A stretch of DNA of 64,000 nt from Actinoplanes oblitus. GTDB lineage: Bacteria > Actinomycetota > Actinomycetes > Mycobacteriales > Micromonosporaceae. A program made the position numbers and the translations under genes. The notes under the pieces are model-generated. The model saw only the letters and a list, made by a program, of their open reading frames with translations. It made no database searches and was not told where the DNA came from. This document shows positions 26,940 through 35,548 of the stretch, piece by piece (the first letter of the stretch is position 1; every line of letters starts with the position of its first letter). Where the stretch lies: positions 5,223,501 to 5,287,500 of the forward strand of contig NZ_CP126980.1 of the NCBI RefSeq assembly GCF_030252345.1. The letters are read 5' to 3'.

Positions 26940-27075
26940 CCGGATCCCCCGTCGTCGATGCGATCAACAGCGGGGCGAAGGGTACCGGATCGGCGCAAGT
27001 GCCGGTTACGACCGCTTCCACTCACGACATTTCCGGTACGGCCTCGGCTGCCCGGCCCGCTACCCTCGGCGGGTG

Positions 27076-27930
27076 ATGTTGCTGGTACCCGGGGACGTTC
27101 TGCGGCCGCGCCGCCCCGACGAGCACTTCGCCGGTGAGGCGGCGGCTGCCCGGGCGGCCGGGATCGAGGTCGCCGTGATCGACCACGATGCCCTCGTCCG
27201 GGGCGATCCGGGGGACGCGGCGGTGGCCCGGGTGCCGGCCGGCGCGGACGCGGTCTATCGCGGCTGGATGCTGCCCGCCCCGCGGTATCGGGCGCTGGCC
27301 GATGCCCTGGTCCGGCGCGGGACATCCCTGCGCACCACCCCGCGGCAGTATCGGCGGGCGCACGAACTGCCCGGCTGGTACCCGGCGGCGGCCGGGCACA
27401 CGCCGGAGTCGGTGTGGACGACCGGCGACGCCCGGGCGGACTTCGTGGCGGCGTGCGCGGGGCTGGGCTCCGGGGCGGCGGTGCTGCGGGACTACACCAA
27501 GTCGATGAAGCACTACTGGTCGGAGGCGGCGTACCTGCCGGACGTCACGGACACCGAGGCGGCATGGCGGGTGGCGAGCCGGTTCCGGGAGTTACGGGAG
27601 AGCGAGTTCACCGGCGGGTTCGTGCTGCGCCGCTTCGAGGACTTCACCGGGGCCGAGGTGCGCACGTGGTGGATCGGCGGCGAGTGCCGGCTGGCGACCG
27701 CGCACCCGGACACGCCGGACGAGCACCCGCCGGCGGATCTGGACGTGTCGGCGTTCGCGGGGCTCATGCGTACGGTCGATCTGCCCTTTGTCACAGCGGA
27801 CCTGGCCCGCCGCGGCGACGGTGAGTGGCGCGTGGTGGAGATCGGCGACGGGCAGGTCAGCGACCTTCCGCGGTCCACCCCACCGGGCGAGTTGATCGCC
27901 GCACTGGACCGCGACGGTACGGCGTCGTGA
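27076..27930 (+). CDS. ATP-grasp domain protein (R2K-like clade)
   Basis: This 284-residue protein shows the pattern of the small ATP-grasp family once called DUF4343: AVLRDYTKSMKHYW, GGFVLRRFEDF, EVRTWWIGGECRL, and the metal-binding C-terminal EWRVVEIGDGQVSDLP. The last motif holds the acidic residues expected for Mg-ATP. These enzymes are thought to ligate a carboxylate to an amine, often modifying a peptide or protein; the substrate here is unknown. ATG 27076 is chosen; GTG 27073 is adjacent. Its stop overlaps the next gene (GTGA). Confidence 0.8.
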   Translation: MLLVPGDVLRPRRPDEHFAGEAAAARAAGIEVAVIDHDALVRGDPGDAAVARVPAGADAVYRGWMLPAPRYRALADALVRRGTSLRTTPRQYRRAHELPGWYPAAAGHTPESVWTTGDARADFVAACAGLGSGAAVLRDYTKSMKHYWSEAAYLPDVTDTEAAWRVASRFRELRESEFTGGFVLRRFEDFTGAEVRTWWIGGECRLATAHPDTPDEHPPADLDVSAFAGLMRTVDLPFVTADLARRGDGEWRVVEIGDGQVSDLPRSTPPGELIAALDRDGTAS

Positions 27931-28628
27931 GCGCCGCCGTGCCGAAGCGCCGGTGGTGGATCCGGATCGCGATCGGGGTGACGGTGGCGCTGGGCGTCGC
28001 CTGCGGCGCGGTGGCGGTGGCCGCGCCGTCGGTGGCGGCGGTCGCCTGTCCGCGGTGCTATGGGTTGACCGGCCTGGGTGGCGGCGTCTACGCGGAACGC
28101 GACGACGATTCCTACCGTCGGCTGGTCGACGCCGCCGAGCAGCGGGTGGCCGCCTTCTACGGCGGGCGGGAGGCGCACGCCCGGGTGCTGATCTGCGCCA
28201 CCGACGCCTGCTATCGGCGCATCGGCGGAGGTGCCGAGAAGGGCCGGGCCTTGCGTACGAAAGCCCTGCTCCTGTCGCCCGCCGGGGCGAACGAGGTGAT
28301 CGCGGCGCACGAACTGGCCCACCTGGAACTGCGGCAGCGGCTCGGGGCGGCGCAGTCGGCGGTTCCGCCCTGGTTCAACGAGGGCCTCGCGGTGGTGGTG
28401 TCGGCGGATCCGCGGTACCTGGGACCCGGTCCGGATCGCTGCCGCGTCCCCTATGGCGAGGCGCTCGGCGTGACCCGGGCCGACTGGTCGGCGGTCACCA
28501 AGGACGGCGGTGACCAGGGTTATCTGCGGGCGGCGTGCGTGGTCAGCCACTGGGTCGCGGACCGCGGCGGCCCGTCCGCCGTGCTGAATCTGATCAGCGA
28601 TCTCCGCGCCGGCAAGCCGGTCTTCTGA
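27927..28628 (+). CDS. Membrane-anchored zinc metallopeptidase (peptidase-MA-like gluzincin)
   Basis: This is a 233-residue protein with an N-terminal signal anchor (RRWWIRIAIGVTVALGVACGAVAV) and an extracytoplasmic catalytic domain. The zinc motif HELAH lies in VIAAHELAHLEL (about residue 129), and the third ligand glutamate is in PPWFNEGLAVVVS about 25 residues later, the gluzincin layout. A cysteine pair (ACPRCYG) follows the membrane span. It is translationally coupled to the ATP-grasp gene, which suggests that one modifies and the other trims or senses a shared extracellular target. Confidence 0.8.
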   Translation: MSAAVPKRRWWIRIAIGVTVALGVACGAVAVAAPSVAAVACPRCYGLTGLGGGVYAERDDDSYRRLVDAAEQRVAAFYGGREAHARVLICATDACYRRIGGGAEKGRALRTKALLLSPAGANEVIAAHELAHLELRQRLGAAQSAVPPWFNEGLAVVVSADPRYLGPGPDRCRVPYGEALGVTRADWSAVTKDGGDQGYLRAACVVSHWVADRGGPSAVLNLISDLRAGKPVF

Positions 28629-28681
28629 TCCGGTCATGGGGCCCACTCGGGGCACGAGCGCGCGCATCCGCCGACGATCGG

Positions 28682-29206
28682 ATGCTCGATCCTCGAAACC
28701 TTGACGGCATGCGTACGGTCGCCTCTGCTCTGCTGGCCGTCACTGCCGGCGTGGTCGCGGCTCGGGTGAGGGTCGGATGGTTTCCGGCGTTGTGTACGGC
28801 CGCCGTCGCTGCCACTGTCGCGTGGTCGGGGATAGCGCTGATGCTGACGTGGGCCGGCCTGGGTTCTGAACGAGCTGCCCGTCGCAAGCTTCGGAAAGCT
28901 CAGCGCGGCAGGGGGCTCGCGCGGGGCGATTCCACCCGCGGTCAACCTTTCACGTGCTGTGCCAGTAGGCCGCAGCGAAGCCGAGCAGCACGGCAATCCC
29001 GACGTAGACCGCACTGGTCTTCGTCCGCCCGCCCACGAAGGCGACGCAAGCGATCACCAACGGCCCGCCGAAGGCGACCGCCTCCAGCAGGTGCGTTGCC
29101 AGGTGCACATCATGTTCGAACCCGACCTGGTGCGCTCCGTTGTTGTCTTGATCGTCGGCCCAGCTCTGCAGACCGAGTCCGAAGATCCACGCCACACTTG
29201 CCGTGA
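28682..29206 (+). CDS. Possible small membrane protein, 3' part doubtful
   Basis: From ATG 28682 (or 28709) the frame gives two hydrophobic segments (ASALLAVTAGVVAARV and ALCTAAVAATVAWSGIALML), then a basic tail. After about residue 85 it is antisense to the membrane gene at 28950-29369 and turns into Arg/Pro-rich sequence, so the true protein, if any, probably ended earlier and has been damaged. Confidence 0.3.
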   Translation: MLDPRNLDGMRTVASALLAVTAGVVAARVRVGWFPALCTAAVAATVAWSGIALMLTWAGLGSERAARRKLRKAQRGRGLARGDSTRGQPFTCCASRPQRSRAARQSRRRPHWSSSARPRRRRKRSPTARRRRPPPAGALPGAHHVRTRPGALRCCLDRRPSSADRVRRSTPHLP

Positions 29207-29369
29207 TGCCCACCAGCCAAGCGACAGTGAGTCCCGCGACCGCGAGCGAGGGCCACGACGGTTCCTTCGTCGCCGACAGATCCTTCACCCCGGAGACGAT
29301 AGCGAGCACTGGTAGCACCCACAGCCGCCTGAGGGACCGGAAAGAACAGACCAAGTGGCAGAGCCGCAT
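28950..29369 (-). CDS. Hypothetical membrane protein
   Basis: This 139-residue protein has three or four spans: RLWVLPVLAIVSG, SLAVAGLTVAWLVGITASVAWIFGLG, LEAVAFGGPLVIACVAFVGG and AVYVGIAVLLGFAAAYW. Between spans two and three is an acidic loop (SWADDQDNNGAHQVGFEHD). No family is recognised. The first 15 residues (MRLCHLVCSFRSL) look untypical. A different frame upstream reads MNGRARRVDAALPLGLFFP, so the original N-terminus may have been separated by a frameshift near 29350. Confidence 0.55.
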   Translation of the reverse strand: MRLCHLVCSFRSLRRLWVLPVLAIVSGVKDLSATKEPSWPSLAVAGLTVAWLVGITASVAWIFGLGLQSWADDQDNNGAHQVGFEHDVHLATHLLEAVAFGGPLVIACVAFVGGRTKTSAVYVGIAVLLGFAAAYWHST

Positions 29370-29653
29370 CCACCCTGCGGGCCCGTCCGTTCATCGGCAC
29401 CGGCGTGTACGCGATCATAAACATCTGGACACGGAACGTCACGACGGTCCGGCTGCCAACGCGTGTGCCAAGCGGCCAATCAGTACTCGGCGAGTCCAGG
29501 GGCCTACACCACACAGAGCCTTCATCCTGCGAACGTGCCGGGCGATAGCGACTCCTGACGCCCGGCGTCTACGCCCCACGACAGCCCACTCGCAGGCCCA
29601 CTGTCGGCGGGCAGGTACTGGTTGCCGGCTTTCTCGTCGTGGGATTGCGCCGT

Positions 29654-29997
29654 TCAGGACAGGCGGGCCTGCAAACGGTGGACGACGCGCAGCAGGTCAT
29701 CGCGGTGCTTGGCTACTTTCATCCAGGCCGGAAGTTTTTCGAGCAGACTCATATCGCAGCACGAGAAGGCTGAACCGCGCTCGCGGAGGCCGGCAGTCAG
29801 GTATTGCTCCAGCAGCGTGAGATGACTGGCGTTGTAGGCCCAGAAAACGTGCCCTCGGAAGTCGGCAACCTCTTGCAGTAGCTCGCTTCGTAGCCGGACG
29901 ACTTCGGCACCACACGGTCAAGCTGGTGCTCGCAAGTCGCGACGGCATCCCACCACCGGTCCTCAGTCGCGCCGACGTCCGAATCAGGCATGACCAT
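29654..29997 (-). pseudogene. Frameshifted small gene of unknown function
   Basis: The N-terminal part in one frame reads MPDSDVGATEDRWWDAVATC and EHQLDRVV. Around 29905-29912 (GGTGCCGAAG) the sense passes to another frame: AEVVRLRSELLQEVADFRGH, VFWAYNASHLTLLEQYLTAG, SAFSCCDMSLLEKLPAWMKV, ending at TGA 29654-29656. Joined, these give a coherent helical protein of about 113 residues. A single-base indel, natural or from sequencing, would explain it. No family is recognised. Confidence 0.55.
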
Positions 29998-30023
29998 GTC
30001 AGCACCTGCCATGCCGGTGTCCC

Positions 30024-30239
30024 TCAACCGGCCAGGAAGGCCGCCTCACGGTGCGCCTTTCACAATTCCGCTACGGCCGTCAACCGGCCCCGATCCATGC
30101 GAGTACTCAACGTGGAAAGCGCCGTCACGGCGAGTGACAAGTTGCCAAATGGCCCACGCGAAAGAAGCTCGTAGCGAGGATTGTGCGCCACTATGCCGTC
30201 CTTGCGAAAGTCGGAGAAATTTGTCAGGATGGCCTTCGC
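30024..30239 (-). pseudogene. Fragment of a helical gene with a premature stop
   Basis: The minus-strand frame reads AILTNFSDFRKDGIVAHNPR, GNLSLAVTALSTLSTRMDRG, then LTAVAEL, a TGA (30060-30062), and KAHREAAFLAG with a final TGA. It directly precedes the frameshifted gene at 29997, so the two probably formed an operon. The 5' end is lost under the start of the FtsX-like gene. Confidence 0.35.
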
Positions 30240-30261
30240 CAGGGGCAGAAAGGAATTCTTG

Positions 30262-31158
30262 ATGCGCTGGAGATACCTGCTTGCCGAAACGGTTATCGTC
30301 CTACGGCGCAACGTCCTGATGACCCTTGCAGCGCTGGTAACGGTTACCGTGGCTCTGACCCTGCTGGCCGGCAGTCTTCTGCTGTACCTCGAAGTCGGTT
30401 CGATGCAACGCGCGCACCATCACGTTGATGTCACGGTGCAGCTGCGTCCGGATGTTCGGGAGGGGCAGCGCGCCACCATCGCCGCCGCGTTGCGGTCGAG
30501 CCCTTCGGTTGTCGCCATCCGGTTCGAGAGTGGCCGGGAGGCGTTGAAACGCTTTCAGGACCAGTGGGGCAGTGCGCATGACGCACTCGAGGAAGCGCGG
30601 CGGCAGCTCACGGATTCGTTCCAGGTTCAGCTCGCGGATTCCGGGCAATACGACACCCTCGTCGCGCGGCTGGGCAGTCAGCCGGGCATCCAGCGCGTCA
30701 TCGATCAACGTCATGACGTGGACAGTGCCTCGGCCCATCTCTCCAGTATTCGGACGGGCGCCGTCGTGGTGTCATTGCTCATGACGCTTGCGGCGGCGGT
30801 CCTGGTGGGCAACATGAGCCGGGTCGCTGCGCATGTCAGGCGGAGTGAATTCTCTGTAATGCGGCTTGTCGGCGCATCGAACTGGTATATACAGGCACCC
30901 TTCGTGCTCGGGTCGGCCCTCATAGGCATCTCTGCCTCACTGCTCGGACTTGCCGCTTTGAAGATCGGGAAGTCGCTTTTTGTGGATGTTTATTCTCAAG
31001 AGTTCTTGCTGTTGTTCACCCCGCTGCCGAAGAACACCGTTTTGCTCATGGTGCCGTTGATGGCGGCCATCGGCGCAACCATGACGGGCGCCATGGCCCT
31101 GATTGCCAGTCGCTCACTTCTTCGATCGCAGCGACGCGAACCTTGGGCAATGGTTTGA
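30262..31158 (+). CDS. FtsX-like permease without FtsE
   Basis: This 298-residue protein has the FtsX layout. It opens MRWRYLLAETVIVLRRNVLM with a first span near residues 20-42. An extracytoplasmic domain follows (HHHVDVTVQLRPDV to QRVIDQRHDVD). Three spans come last, with the motif AHVRRSEFSVMRLVGASNWY before the third. FtsX normally pairs with the ATPase FtsE to control cell-wall hydrolases. No FtsE gene adjoins it, so this is probably a second FtsX. ATG 30262 follows AAAGGA. GC content is lower than average for the window. Confidence 0.85.
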   Translation: MRWRYLLAETVIVLRRNVLMTLAALVTVTVALTLLAGSLLLYLEVGSMQRAHHHVDVTVQLRPDVREGQRATIAAALRSSPSVVAIRFESGREALKRFQDQWGSAHDALEEARRQLTDSFQVQLADSGQYDTLVARLGSQPGIQRVIDQRHDVDSASAHLSSIRTGAVVVSLLMTLAAAVLVGNMSRVAAHVRRSEFSVMRLVGASNWYIQAPFVLGSALIGISASLLGLAALKIGKSLFVDVYSQEFLLLFTPLPKNTVLLMVPLMAAIGATMTGAMALIASRSLLRSQRREPWAMV

Positions 31159-31279
31159 CGCGGCCGACGCCTCACGTGCCGATCGGCCGGCAGGTTCCGC
31201 CATACGACTTCTCGCGGCAGGTACGGGCCAAGACAACTTCAATGAAGACCCCGTGGGTCACGGCACGGTCCGCTTGTGC

Positions 31280-31336
31280 GACCGCACCCGGCCGCGCGAC
31301 CAGAAGTGGCGCTCCGACCGCTCGCCGGGTGCGGTC
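31280..31336 (-). terminator. 13-bp inverted repeat behind the SnoaL/GMC cluster
   Basis: GACCGCACCCGGC (31280-31292) is exactly complementary to 31324-31336, with a 31-nt loop. It lies 10 bp past the stop of the last cluster gene (31346) on the minus strand and may end transcription. The loop is long and there is no T-run. Confidence 0.4.
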
Positions 31337-31345
31337 CGGGCCGGT

Positions 31346-31984
31346 TCAGGCCGCGTCCGGCAGCCACCCCGCCGGCTTGTCCGGGTACGCCTGGCGCTGC
31401 TCGGCGGAGAGCGCGAACCATTCGCGCACCGCGGCGTCCGGCACGAACTCGGCGTCCAGGTACATCTGGTCGATGGTCCGGCGGGTCATCCGCCAGATCC
31501 CGTCGGACCCCCGGCGGAACCGATCGGTCACCAGCCCGTGCCCGGCCGGCCGCTCGAAGACCGGCCCCTCGCCGGCGGACCCGCCGGTGATCGGGCCACG
31601 CATGGTGACGCCGTACAGGAAGCTCATGGCTCCCGCGGTGCCGTCCGGCTCGCCCCAGACGACCAGGTTGATCCCCTGGTGGCGCAGGCCGGCGTTGGCG
31701 TACTCCCACTCGCGCAGCATGGTGAGCACGGCGGACCGGCCCTCCCGGTAGCCCCAGACGTGGTCCATCACCGCGTCCTCGGTGAGCATGTCCTCCAGCG
31801 CCTGGTAATTGCGTGTGTCGTAACACCACTCGAATCGCAGAACCAGGTCGGCCACCGCCGCGCGATCCTCCGCGGACAGCCGGTTCTGCACTTCCGAAAG
31901 CGGAGCGAAATAGCCGGGGGCGGGTGTCAGGCTCGGCGGGGCACCGGCCTTCTTGGTGGTTTCGAGTGCAGTTTCCGTTGCCAC
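31346..31984 (-). CDS. SnoaL/NTF2-like protein, end of the oxidative cluster
   Basis: This 212-residue protein contains one SnoaL-4-type NTF2 domain at about residues 35-190: VADLVLRFEWCYDTRNYQAL, MLTEDAVMDHVWG, then GHGLVTDRFRRGSDGIWRMT. Aromatic-ring dioxygenase small subunits and SnoaL-type cyclases or dehydratases share this fold. The GTG start at 31984 is set by GAGGAGG about 8 bp upstream; the open frame extends further but without support. It is the most distal gene of the minus-strand cluster, 92 bp from the SDR gene. Confidence 0.8.
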   Translation of the reverse strand: MATETALETTKKAGAPPSLTPAPGYFAPLSEVQNRLSAEDRAAVADLVLRFEWCYDTRNYQALEDMLTEDAVMDHVWGYREGRSAVLTMLREWEYANAGLRHQGINLVVWGEPDGTAGAMSFLYGVTMRGPITGGSAGEGPVFERPAGHGLVTDRFRRGSDGIWRMTRRTIDQMYLDAEFVPDAAVREWFALSAEQRQAYPDKPAGWLPDAA

Positions 31985-32076
31985 TTCTCGGCCCTCCTCG
32001 AACGATTTGTACAGCCTCAAATCTAGGCCGGTCGACACTTTTTCGCGCGGTGGAACATAACGCAGTGGAGTCGGAT

Positions 32077-32886
32077 TCACTCCGGGGAAATGCCGGTCAG
32101 CTCCCCCGAGAGCCGGCGCAGCCGGGTCCGGGCCGCCACGTCGTACGCCTGCTCGTGGGCCCGCTCCTCGCGGGTCCCGTTGAAGTACCGGCCGGTCACG
32201 TTCGCCAGGGCCGGGTCGGTGACCAGCCGGCCGGTCGCGTGCACACCGTCGGCCAGTTCGCTCACCGGATTTGCCACGATCTTCGTCGGCATGTACGTCG
32301 CCGGATGCAACGCATTGGCCGTCACACCGGTCCCGGACAATTGCTCGGCGAGATCGAAGGTGAACATGATCTGCGCCAATTTGCTCTGGCAGTACGCCTG
32401 CACGCCGCTGTAATCACGAGTGAGCATGACATCGTCGAAATCGATGGGCGCCTGTCCCGCCGACGACACCTGCACGATCCGGCTCGGCGCCGACGCGACC
32501 AGCAGTGGCCGCAGCAGATGGGTCAGCAGGAAACCGGACAGGTAATTGACGGTGAATCGCAGCTCGTATCCGTCGGCGTTCTCCTGGCGCACCCCGCCGC
32601 CGGGCACGGTGGTGCCGATGCCGGCGTTGCTCACCAGCGCCGTGAGATGGTCGTGTTCCCGGGAGACGGTGTCCGCGAGCCGCCGGACCTGGTCGAAGTC
32701 GGACAGGTCGGCGCGATACCAGAACAGCTTCTCGTTCCCGGTCTTCGCCGCGATCTCCGCCAGCGTGTCCTTGCCCCGGGCGTCGTCACGGCCGTGCACC
32801 AGGATGGTCGCGCCGGTAGCGGCCAGGTGTGCCGCCAGAGCGCGGCCGAGACCGTCGGTGGCGCCGGTGATGAGTACTGTCTGCAT
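32077..32886 (-). CDS. Short-chain dehydrogenase/reductase
   Basis: This 269-residue SDR has the nucleotide-binding motif TGATDGLGRAL (residues 7-17), an Arg after strand 2 (HGRDD) suggesting NADP(H), SNAGIG, a serine in VQVSSAG and the catalytic Tyr-x3-Lys in YCQSK. It resembles retinol-dehydrogenase/WW-oxidoreductase-like SDRs, which act on hydrophobic alcohols or ketones. ATG 32886 is preceded by GGAGAGG. Confidence 0.92.
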   Translation of the reverse strand: MQTVLITGATDGLGRALAAHLAATGATILVHGRDDARGKDTLAEIAAKTGNEKLFWYRADLSDFDQVRRLADTVSREHDHLTALVSNAGIGTTVPGGGVRQENADGYELRFTVNYLSGFLLTHLLRPLLVASAPSRIVQVSSAGQAPIDFDDVMLTRDYSGVQAYCQSKLAQIMFTFDLAEQLSGTGVTANALHPATYMPTKIVANPVSELADGVHATGRLVTDPALANVTGRYFNGTREERAHEQAYDVAARTRLRRLSGELTGISPE

Positions 32887-32905
32887 GGTCCTCTCCTTCG
32901 ATCGA

Positions 32906-33913
32906 TCACTGACTGTCGTCGGCGGCACCCGGCGGATCGAGCAGCAACAGATCCGCCAGGGCGCTCACCGCGGGTGCGTACCGGCTGCGATATTCACGCA
33001 GCCGACGGGCGCACGCCGACGGATCGGCCGGCACCGGGCAGCCGGCGTCCCGCAGTTCCCGCAGCACCGCGTCGAGGTCGATGTCGGCGATCCCGCTATC
33101 CGGGACGTCGCGGGGTGCCACCGACTGCAGGGTCGCTATCCCGATCCGTAACGTCGCGCGCGCCTGCGGCGCACGCTCGCCGGGCGTGAGCAGTAGCTGC
33201 AGGGCTGCCGCGTCGAGGACGGCGAGTAGGGCGAACGGCCAGGACGCCGCCGGATCACTGGCCCGGAAACTGATCAGGATCGGATAGTTGGTGTGCGTCT
33301 CGCGGACGTCGGCCGCCCACAGCTCCCAGGCGGCGAACAGGGCGGTGAGACCGTCCGCCCAGTCCTGTCGCAGATGCGTCAGCAGCAGGTGCACGCCGTT
33401 CACCGAGCCGGTGCAGCGCGCGGCGAGCTGCGTGACCGCCGCCTCCCGCCGGTTGTACGCGGCGTAGAGCGACGGCAGGTAGGCCAGTTCGAGGGTGACC
33501 ACCACCAGACCGGTGGACGCGGCGACGAAGGCCAGCACGGTCTGGCCGGCGCCGGCCGGAACGGCGAACCCCAGGGTGAACACCGACGAGCCGGCGAGCC
33601 GCATGGCCCACGCCAGGTTGTGCAGCAGCGGCCAGCCGATCAGGCCGTAACCCACCACGTAGCAGGCCAGCCAGGCGAAGAGCACCACCAGGAAGGCCGT
33701 CGGACCGACCAGGACCAGCAGCCGGTCGCGGGCGCGCCGGCTGCGCAGCCGGCGCGCTCCGAACCGGCCCGCCCGCTCCACCGAGCGGCCCAGGTGTGCC
33801 GCCAGCCGCGACGTACGCCCCCGGGGGCCGGCCACCGTGTGCAGCACCGACAGGCTGGTGCCGGCGAGCAGCACCAGACCGGCGAGGCAGCCCAGCCAGC
33901 GCACTGCCTGCAT
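32906..33913 (-). CDS. Pore-like integral membrane protein
   Basis: This 335-residue protein has four N-terminal hydrophobic segments: LGCLAGLVLLAGTSLSVLH, LLVLVGPTAFLVVLFAWLAC, a re-entrant-like MRLAGSSVFTLGFAVPAG, then VLAFVAASTGLVVVTLELAYL. A soluble C-terminal half of about 190 residues follows. The helix-pore-helix pattern resembles two-span potassium channels, but the selectivity filter is SSVFTLGFA rather than TVGYG. The protein is coupled to the MFS gene (TGATG overlap), so it may help export or regulate the transporter. Function is not established. Confidence 0.65.
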   Translation of the reverse strand: MQAVRWLGCLAGLVLLAGTSLSVLHTVAGPRGRTSRLAAHLGRSVERAGRFGARRLRSRRARDRLLVLVGPTAFLVVLFAWLACYVVGYGLIGWPLLHNLAWAMRLAGSSVFTLGFAVPAGAGQTVLAFVAASTGLVVVTLELAYLPSLYAAYNRREAAVTQLAARCTGSVNGVHLLLTHLRQDWADGLTALFAAWELWAADVRETHTNYPILISFRASDPAASWPFALLAVLDAAALQLLLTPGERAPQARATLRIGIATLQSVAPRDVPDSGIADIDLDAVLRELRDAGCPVPADPSACARRLREYRSRYAPAVSALADLLLLDPPGAADDSQ

Positions 33914-35370
33914 CACGAACCGGCGGCCCGGTCGGCTTTGGGGAGGAACTGCACCAGGACCGCCACCAGCACCACGAGGACGAGGGTGTAGACCATGCCG
34001 CGCTGGAAGGCGTGGGCGTACACGGTGGCACCTTGCGGGTGGGTGCCCAGCGCGCCGTAGAAGATGATCCCGATGACCGCCACGCCCAGCGCGCCGGCGA
34101 TCTGCTGCACGGTGGTGAGCACGCCGGAGGCCGAACCCGCGTACTCGGGTTTCACCCCGGCCAGCACGAGCGCGATGATCGGGCCCATCACGGCGCCCTC
34201 GCCCAGCCCGTTGAGCAGCAGGCCGGGGGCCAGCGACCAGCCGCTGACGTGCGCGCCGGCCGAACCGACCACCGGGATGAGCACGGCGTAGCTGAGCGCC
34301 ATCAGGACGGCGCCGATGGCCAGCGCCTGGCGTCCGAAGAGCTTCGCCAGCCGGGTGGCGTTCACCGAGGTGAGGAAGAAGCCGACGGCCAGCGGCACGA
34401 AGGTCACTCCGGCGCGCAGCGCGTCGAACCGCTCGCCCTCCTGCAGGTACACCGCCAGCACCAGGAAGAGCGAGGCCAGGCCGGCGTAGAAGGCGAGCAC
34501 GATGGTGATGCCGGCGACGAAGGAGCTCTCCCCGAACAGCTTCGGCTCCACCAGCGGGGCGCCGCCGCGGGCGGCCAGCCGCCACTCGTAGCGGACGAAC
34601 AGGGCGAGGACCACCACCGACAGGGCCAGGCTGACGAACGCCCACGCGGGCCAGCCCGCCTGCCGGCCCTGCACCAGCGGGAACAGCAGCAGCACCAGGC
34701 CGACGGTGCTCAGCGCGACGCCACCGAGGTCCAGCTTGCGCGCGGTGTCCGACCGCGACTCCGGCACCAGCGGACGGGTCAGCGCGAGGGCGGCCAGGCC
34801 GACCGGCACGTTGATCAGGAAGCAGCTGCGCCAGGAGAGTCCCAGCACGTCCGCGTAGATCAGCAGGCCGCCGATCAGCTGGCCGCAGACCGCGGCCAGC
34901 CCCAGTGTCACGCCGAACGCGGTGAACGCGGGCGCCCGGTCCCGGCCGGTGTAGGTGACGTTGAGGATCGAGAGCACTTGCGGGAACAGCATCGCCGCGC
35001 TCAGTCCCTGCAGGACCCGGGCCGCCACGAGCATCGTGGCGGTGGGGGCCAGGCCGCAGGCCGCCGAGCTGAGCACGAAGGCGAGCAGCCCGATGGCGAA
35101 CATCCGTCGCCGGCCGACGATGTCGCCCAGCCGGCCACCGGTGATCAGTCCGATCGCGTACGCCAGGCCGTAGCCGGCGACCACCAGCTGGATCTCCGCG
35201 GCGTTCGCCCGCAGGTCCTCCTGAATGGAGGGAATAGCCACGTTCACGATGAAGAAATCGAGAATGGTCATGAAGGTTCCGACGAGAACCACCGGCAGCG
35301 CCCACCATCGGCGCGATGATGGCGCCGAGGCCTGATCACGAGTGGAATCGGACGTCTTGCTCTGCGACAT
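33913..35370 (-). CDS. MFS drug exporter, DHA2 (14-span) type
   Basis: This 485-residue exporter has the DHA2 signature LDFFIVNVAIPSIQEDL in span 1, loop motif GGRLGDIVGRRRM, motif C in span 5 (LGLAAVCGQLIGGLL) and about 14 spans. It would export a hydrophobic product by proton antiport, so the surrounding cluster probably makes or detoxifies a small molecule. ATG 35370 follows GGGAGG with 6-bp spacing. The stop overlaps the start of the pore-like protein. Confidence 0.92.
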   Translation of the reverse strand: MSQSKTSDSTRDQASAPSSRRWWALPVVLVGTFMTILDFFIVNVAIPSIQEDLRANAAEIQLVVAGYGLAYAIGLITGGRLGDIVGRRRMFAIGLLAFVLSSAACGLAPTATMLVAARVLQGLSAAMLFPQVLSILNVTYTGRDRAPAFTAFGVTLGLAAVCGQLIGGLLIYADVLGLSWRSCFLINVPVGLAALALTRPLVPESRSDTARKLDLGGVALSTVGLVLLLFPLVQGRQAGWPAWAFVSLALSVVVLALFVRYEWRLAARGGAPLVEPKLFGESSFVAGITIVLAFYAGLASLFLVLAVYLQEGERFDALRAGVTFVPLAVGFFLTSVNATRLAKLFGRQALAIGAVLMALSYAVLIPVVGSAGAHVSGWSLAPGLLLNGLGEGAVMGPIIALVLAGVKPEYAGSASGVLTTVQQIAGALGVAVIGIIFYGALGTHPQGATVYAHAFQRGMVYTLVLVVLVAVLVQFLPKADRAAGS

Positions 35371-35407
35371 CAAACCTCCCTCAAGTAAGTTCGAATATGA
35401 GGCGCGA

Positions 35408-35479
35408 GCCGGCGCAACTCGCTTTTCGATTGCCGGAAAATGAACGGATTGTAAACTCCGCCATTTCTGTTGCGCCGGC
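35408..35479. promoter_or_regulatory. Promoter region of the MFS gene with an 11-bp inverted repeat
   Basis: GCCGGCGCAAC (35408-35418) and GTTGCGCCGGC (35469-35479) are perfect arms around 50 nt that include the AT-richest part of this region. It lies 38 bp upstream of the MFS start and past the GMC stop, so it could be an operator or a terminator. Confidence 0.35.
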
Positions 35480-35548
35480 CCGGAACGCCTCGAACGCGCA
35501 CCGATCGAGCCTACCAACGTCCGACTGATATCGCCTGTTTTGCGGTCG

